A program made the position numbers and the translations under genes. From Rodentolepis nana (taxonomy: Eukaryota; Platyhelminthes; Cestoda; Cyclophyllidea; Hymenolepididae), in the NCBI GenBank assembly GCA_900617975.1, contig UZAE01012540.1:16492-37981 (forward strand): DNA of 21,490 nt, read 5' to 3'. How positions within the stretch are numbered: position 1 is the first letter of the stretch; each line of letters starts with the position of its first letter. Of the stretch, positions 19,229 to 21,490 are shown piece after piece. Under the pieces are notes generated by a model that saw nothing but the letters and a program-made list of their open reading frames with translations, made no database searches and was not told where the DNA came from.

Positions 19229-21243
19229 CCTTCTTCCACTGTTATCGCCTAAATATGACCTTTCGTCCTAACTCTCATTCTTCAAGCATTAGTAAAGGTT
19301 GTAACCTGTCAGTCTTAACTAAGATTAATAAAAGTGGGAGTACTTGGGGTTAGATCAAAGTTAGCCTCATGGTATGAGACATGTTAAAGCTAGGAATTGT
19401 TAGTATTAGGATAATTAAATTTTCTGACGCGCATTTGCAGCTGCTTCACAACGATTTCTGATATTGAAGGGAGATCGACAAATGGGTAACTTCAAATCTC
19501 CCATATCCGCATCAAACAATATTTTATGGTAATAATTAATAATTAAGAAACCACTAAACTGGACTTTTATAACTTAGGCAATTATGTTTGGCATCCTTCT
19601 CGAAGTAGCAGGAGAATTGCGCCTTGCAAGTGGGTCTGTGAAAATGAGAAAAAGCCAGATTTTTGCTGCATGAACATTAACCCGAATTCTATCAGGACAT
19701 TTAGACGAATTTCAAGAGAAAATGCCAATAAAATTAGCTACTACAATGTCATTTAATCGTGAGTAAAGTGCATTGAATTGAATTATACCCTTTTAGTTTA
19801 ATAACAAGAGCACTTTCAGAAGACATAATTATTGCGTAACACTACTGCCTATCCGTTTTAGCCAAAGAACAAAAATTGTTCCAAAATTTTAAATGATGAG
19901 CTTTTAAGGGGTTAGTGGAAGCAGTGTCACACTAGAGAGTAAGAGTAGATCAGTTTCAATAATGCACTTAATGTTAAAGAGGATATTGAAAATAGAAAAT
20001 GTGTTTTGGAAAGTTATGCAATTTATTGACCAAAGGTTTGATTTCGATCATTTACAGACTACTAATATGTCTAATGGGAGAGAAATAAATATCTAGAGTT
20101 GATAGCTTCGAAATTTTTGAGAAATATCACAACCGCCCTATCTTCTTGACTGAATCGCTTTTGGTGAGTAAGATATCTTAACTATATGAAGAATTTAAAC
20201 CAATTTTTGAAATGTAGCCATAAGAGAATATGAAAGAATGCAAGGCTTCGTTCATGAAACAGACTTCTATCGCATATGGTACTCAATTTTCATTGAGGCT
20301 AGCCTCGAAACAAAAGAACTCTGTTTATAATTCAACGAGACAACTTTCGGAAAAGAAGCTTTACTGAAATTCGGTTTTAAATTTCATTTTCCTCAAGTAA
20401 CCCTATATATTAAAACAACATAAACCTTCAGTCCAACTGGTAAATCGGATAAGGCCCTATGATCCAATAGGCAAAATGAAGTACTAGTTTATGGGACTGG
20501 ATAGACAAACAAATATCATTAAATTAGATACCATAAATCAGTTGACCTTACTCCAGTTATTGCCTCAACCCTACTCGGCTTTTAGTGTATTCTGTGTGAG
20601 ATGAATAACAGTTCATTTTAACTATTTCATGAAATTGTTATTGCAAATATTTGCCTTACCATTTGCATAATAAACTATGCACCACACATTGAGATCACTT
20701 AAATCCGCTGACCTGATAAATTCAGTACTGTTATCGATCATTCATAAATAGTATTGATAAGACCGTACAAGAGTGGATAACAGAATGCGAGTTGGCATTT
20801 AGAGGAAAAGTTAGCTTGACTGGAGGGACTGAAACGAATCGTACAGACATATTCGTACTTAAGAGTAGAAGGGAATCGAATTTTCCTAATTAAAATCACA
20901 CTTTATATATCGAAACTTGAAAATTCATCGAATAACGTGCCTATAGATACATTTCAAGTTTAGTACTTGACAGTAACGAATCTACTTGAGATGGTTTTGG
21001 TGTGTAATGATCGAAATTTTGCGACTTAATAGGATAGTGCAAAAAGACTACTTTTCAATCAGATGTGTTCAACGGTTATATCGCTAGCCTCGAAGGTAAT
21101 TTAAATCTGGATATGAGTTCAAGATGTCTATTTGTAATTCGTTTTAATATCCACATAAAGTGAAAATTTGACCTTGAGTCGTTTGAAATTGGGTCAAAGC
21201 GATCGAGGTCGAGTGAAAAGCCTATCAATCAATATAAAGGTAA

Positions 21244-21490
21244 CCGGGATGTGTGATAGACTTACCTCCACGTGGTGCACCCTGGGCAACGTAGACTCAT
21301 GCGGCAGAAAAGTCGATAAACCGGCAGTTGACTTCTGAGTTCAAACTATCATCACCCCACTGCATGTCATATTCGACCCCATACACAGTACTCATCTCAC
21401 CTTTTTCACTTTATCTTTGTGTCTGTCTCTTTAACATCTTTGAAACACTCTTCTGTTCCCCCTCCCTTCCGACTTTCTTCACTTTAATGT
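21244..21490 (+). repeat. 300-bp repeat family, copy R6 (cut by window end)
   Basis: Starts CCGGGATGTGTGATAGACTT and follows R2 and R4 closely through CCACGTGGTGC, GGCAGTTGACTTCTGAGTTC and CACCCCACTGCATG until the window stops. It is 5' complete. Confidence 0.85.

Larger units (their letters stand above)
17291..21490 (-). other. Probable gene 2 intron 3 (5' part of gene not seen)
   Basis: No counterpart of gene 1 exons 1-3 was found on the minus strand, so this is most likely part of intron 3. The left half (17720-19230) is a cluster of repeats with all four N bases of the window. The stretch 19230-21240 is AT-rich with no gene or repeat I can recognise. Confidence 0.6.

Overview
This is an AT-rich animal (eukaryotic) window. 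It has canonical GT-AG introns of very uneven size (about 70 bp to over 3.5 kb), dispersed repeats, microsatellites and a few single ambiguous bases. The organism cannot be named from the sequence alone. The mixture of tiny 5' introns, large repeat-bearing introns and the repeat content suggests an invertebrate, perhaps a flatworm such as a cestode, but this is a low-confidence inference.

Two protein-coding genes are supported, both on the minus strand, in head-to-tail tandem. Gene 1 (565-9066) is complete. Ten exons join in phase into a 530-residue protein of the MFSD2 family (the sodium-dependent lysophosphatidylcholine symporter family, vertebrate MFSD2A), with an in-frame stop just upstream of its ATG. 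Gene 2 (10985 to 17290 and beyond the right edge) is a paralog. Its exons 4-10 are in the window, and exons 5-9 have exactly the same lengths and phases as in gene 1 (228, 168, 119, 138 and 174 nt). Exons 1-3 of gene 2 were not found and presumably lie to the right of the window. The two proteins probably perform the same kind of transport, sodium-coupled lysophospholipid uptake at a membrane, with divergence in one extracellular loop and in the C-terminal tail.

Layout, left to right: 1-564 is downstream of gene 1; 565-9066 is gene 1, whose intron 3 (4832-8405) holds a G-poor, C-rich block with unexplained ORFs; 9067-10984 is intergenic, AT-rich next to the gene 1 start; 10985-17290 is the visible part of gene 2, with one inverted copy of a roughly 300-bp repeat and a degenerate tRNA-like (SINE) signature in intron 4; 17291-21490 is probably intron 3 of gene 2 and is rich in repeats. 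That last stretch has five further copies or partial copies of the same 300-bp family in both orientations, a fragment of a LINE reverse-transcriptase C-terminus followed by a (TA)n tract, and all four ambiguous bases of the window. No RNA gene, CRISPR array or prokaryote-like system was seen.
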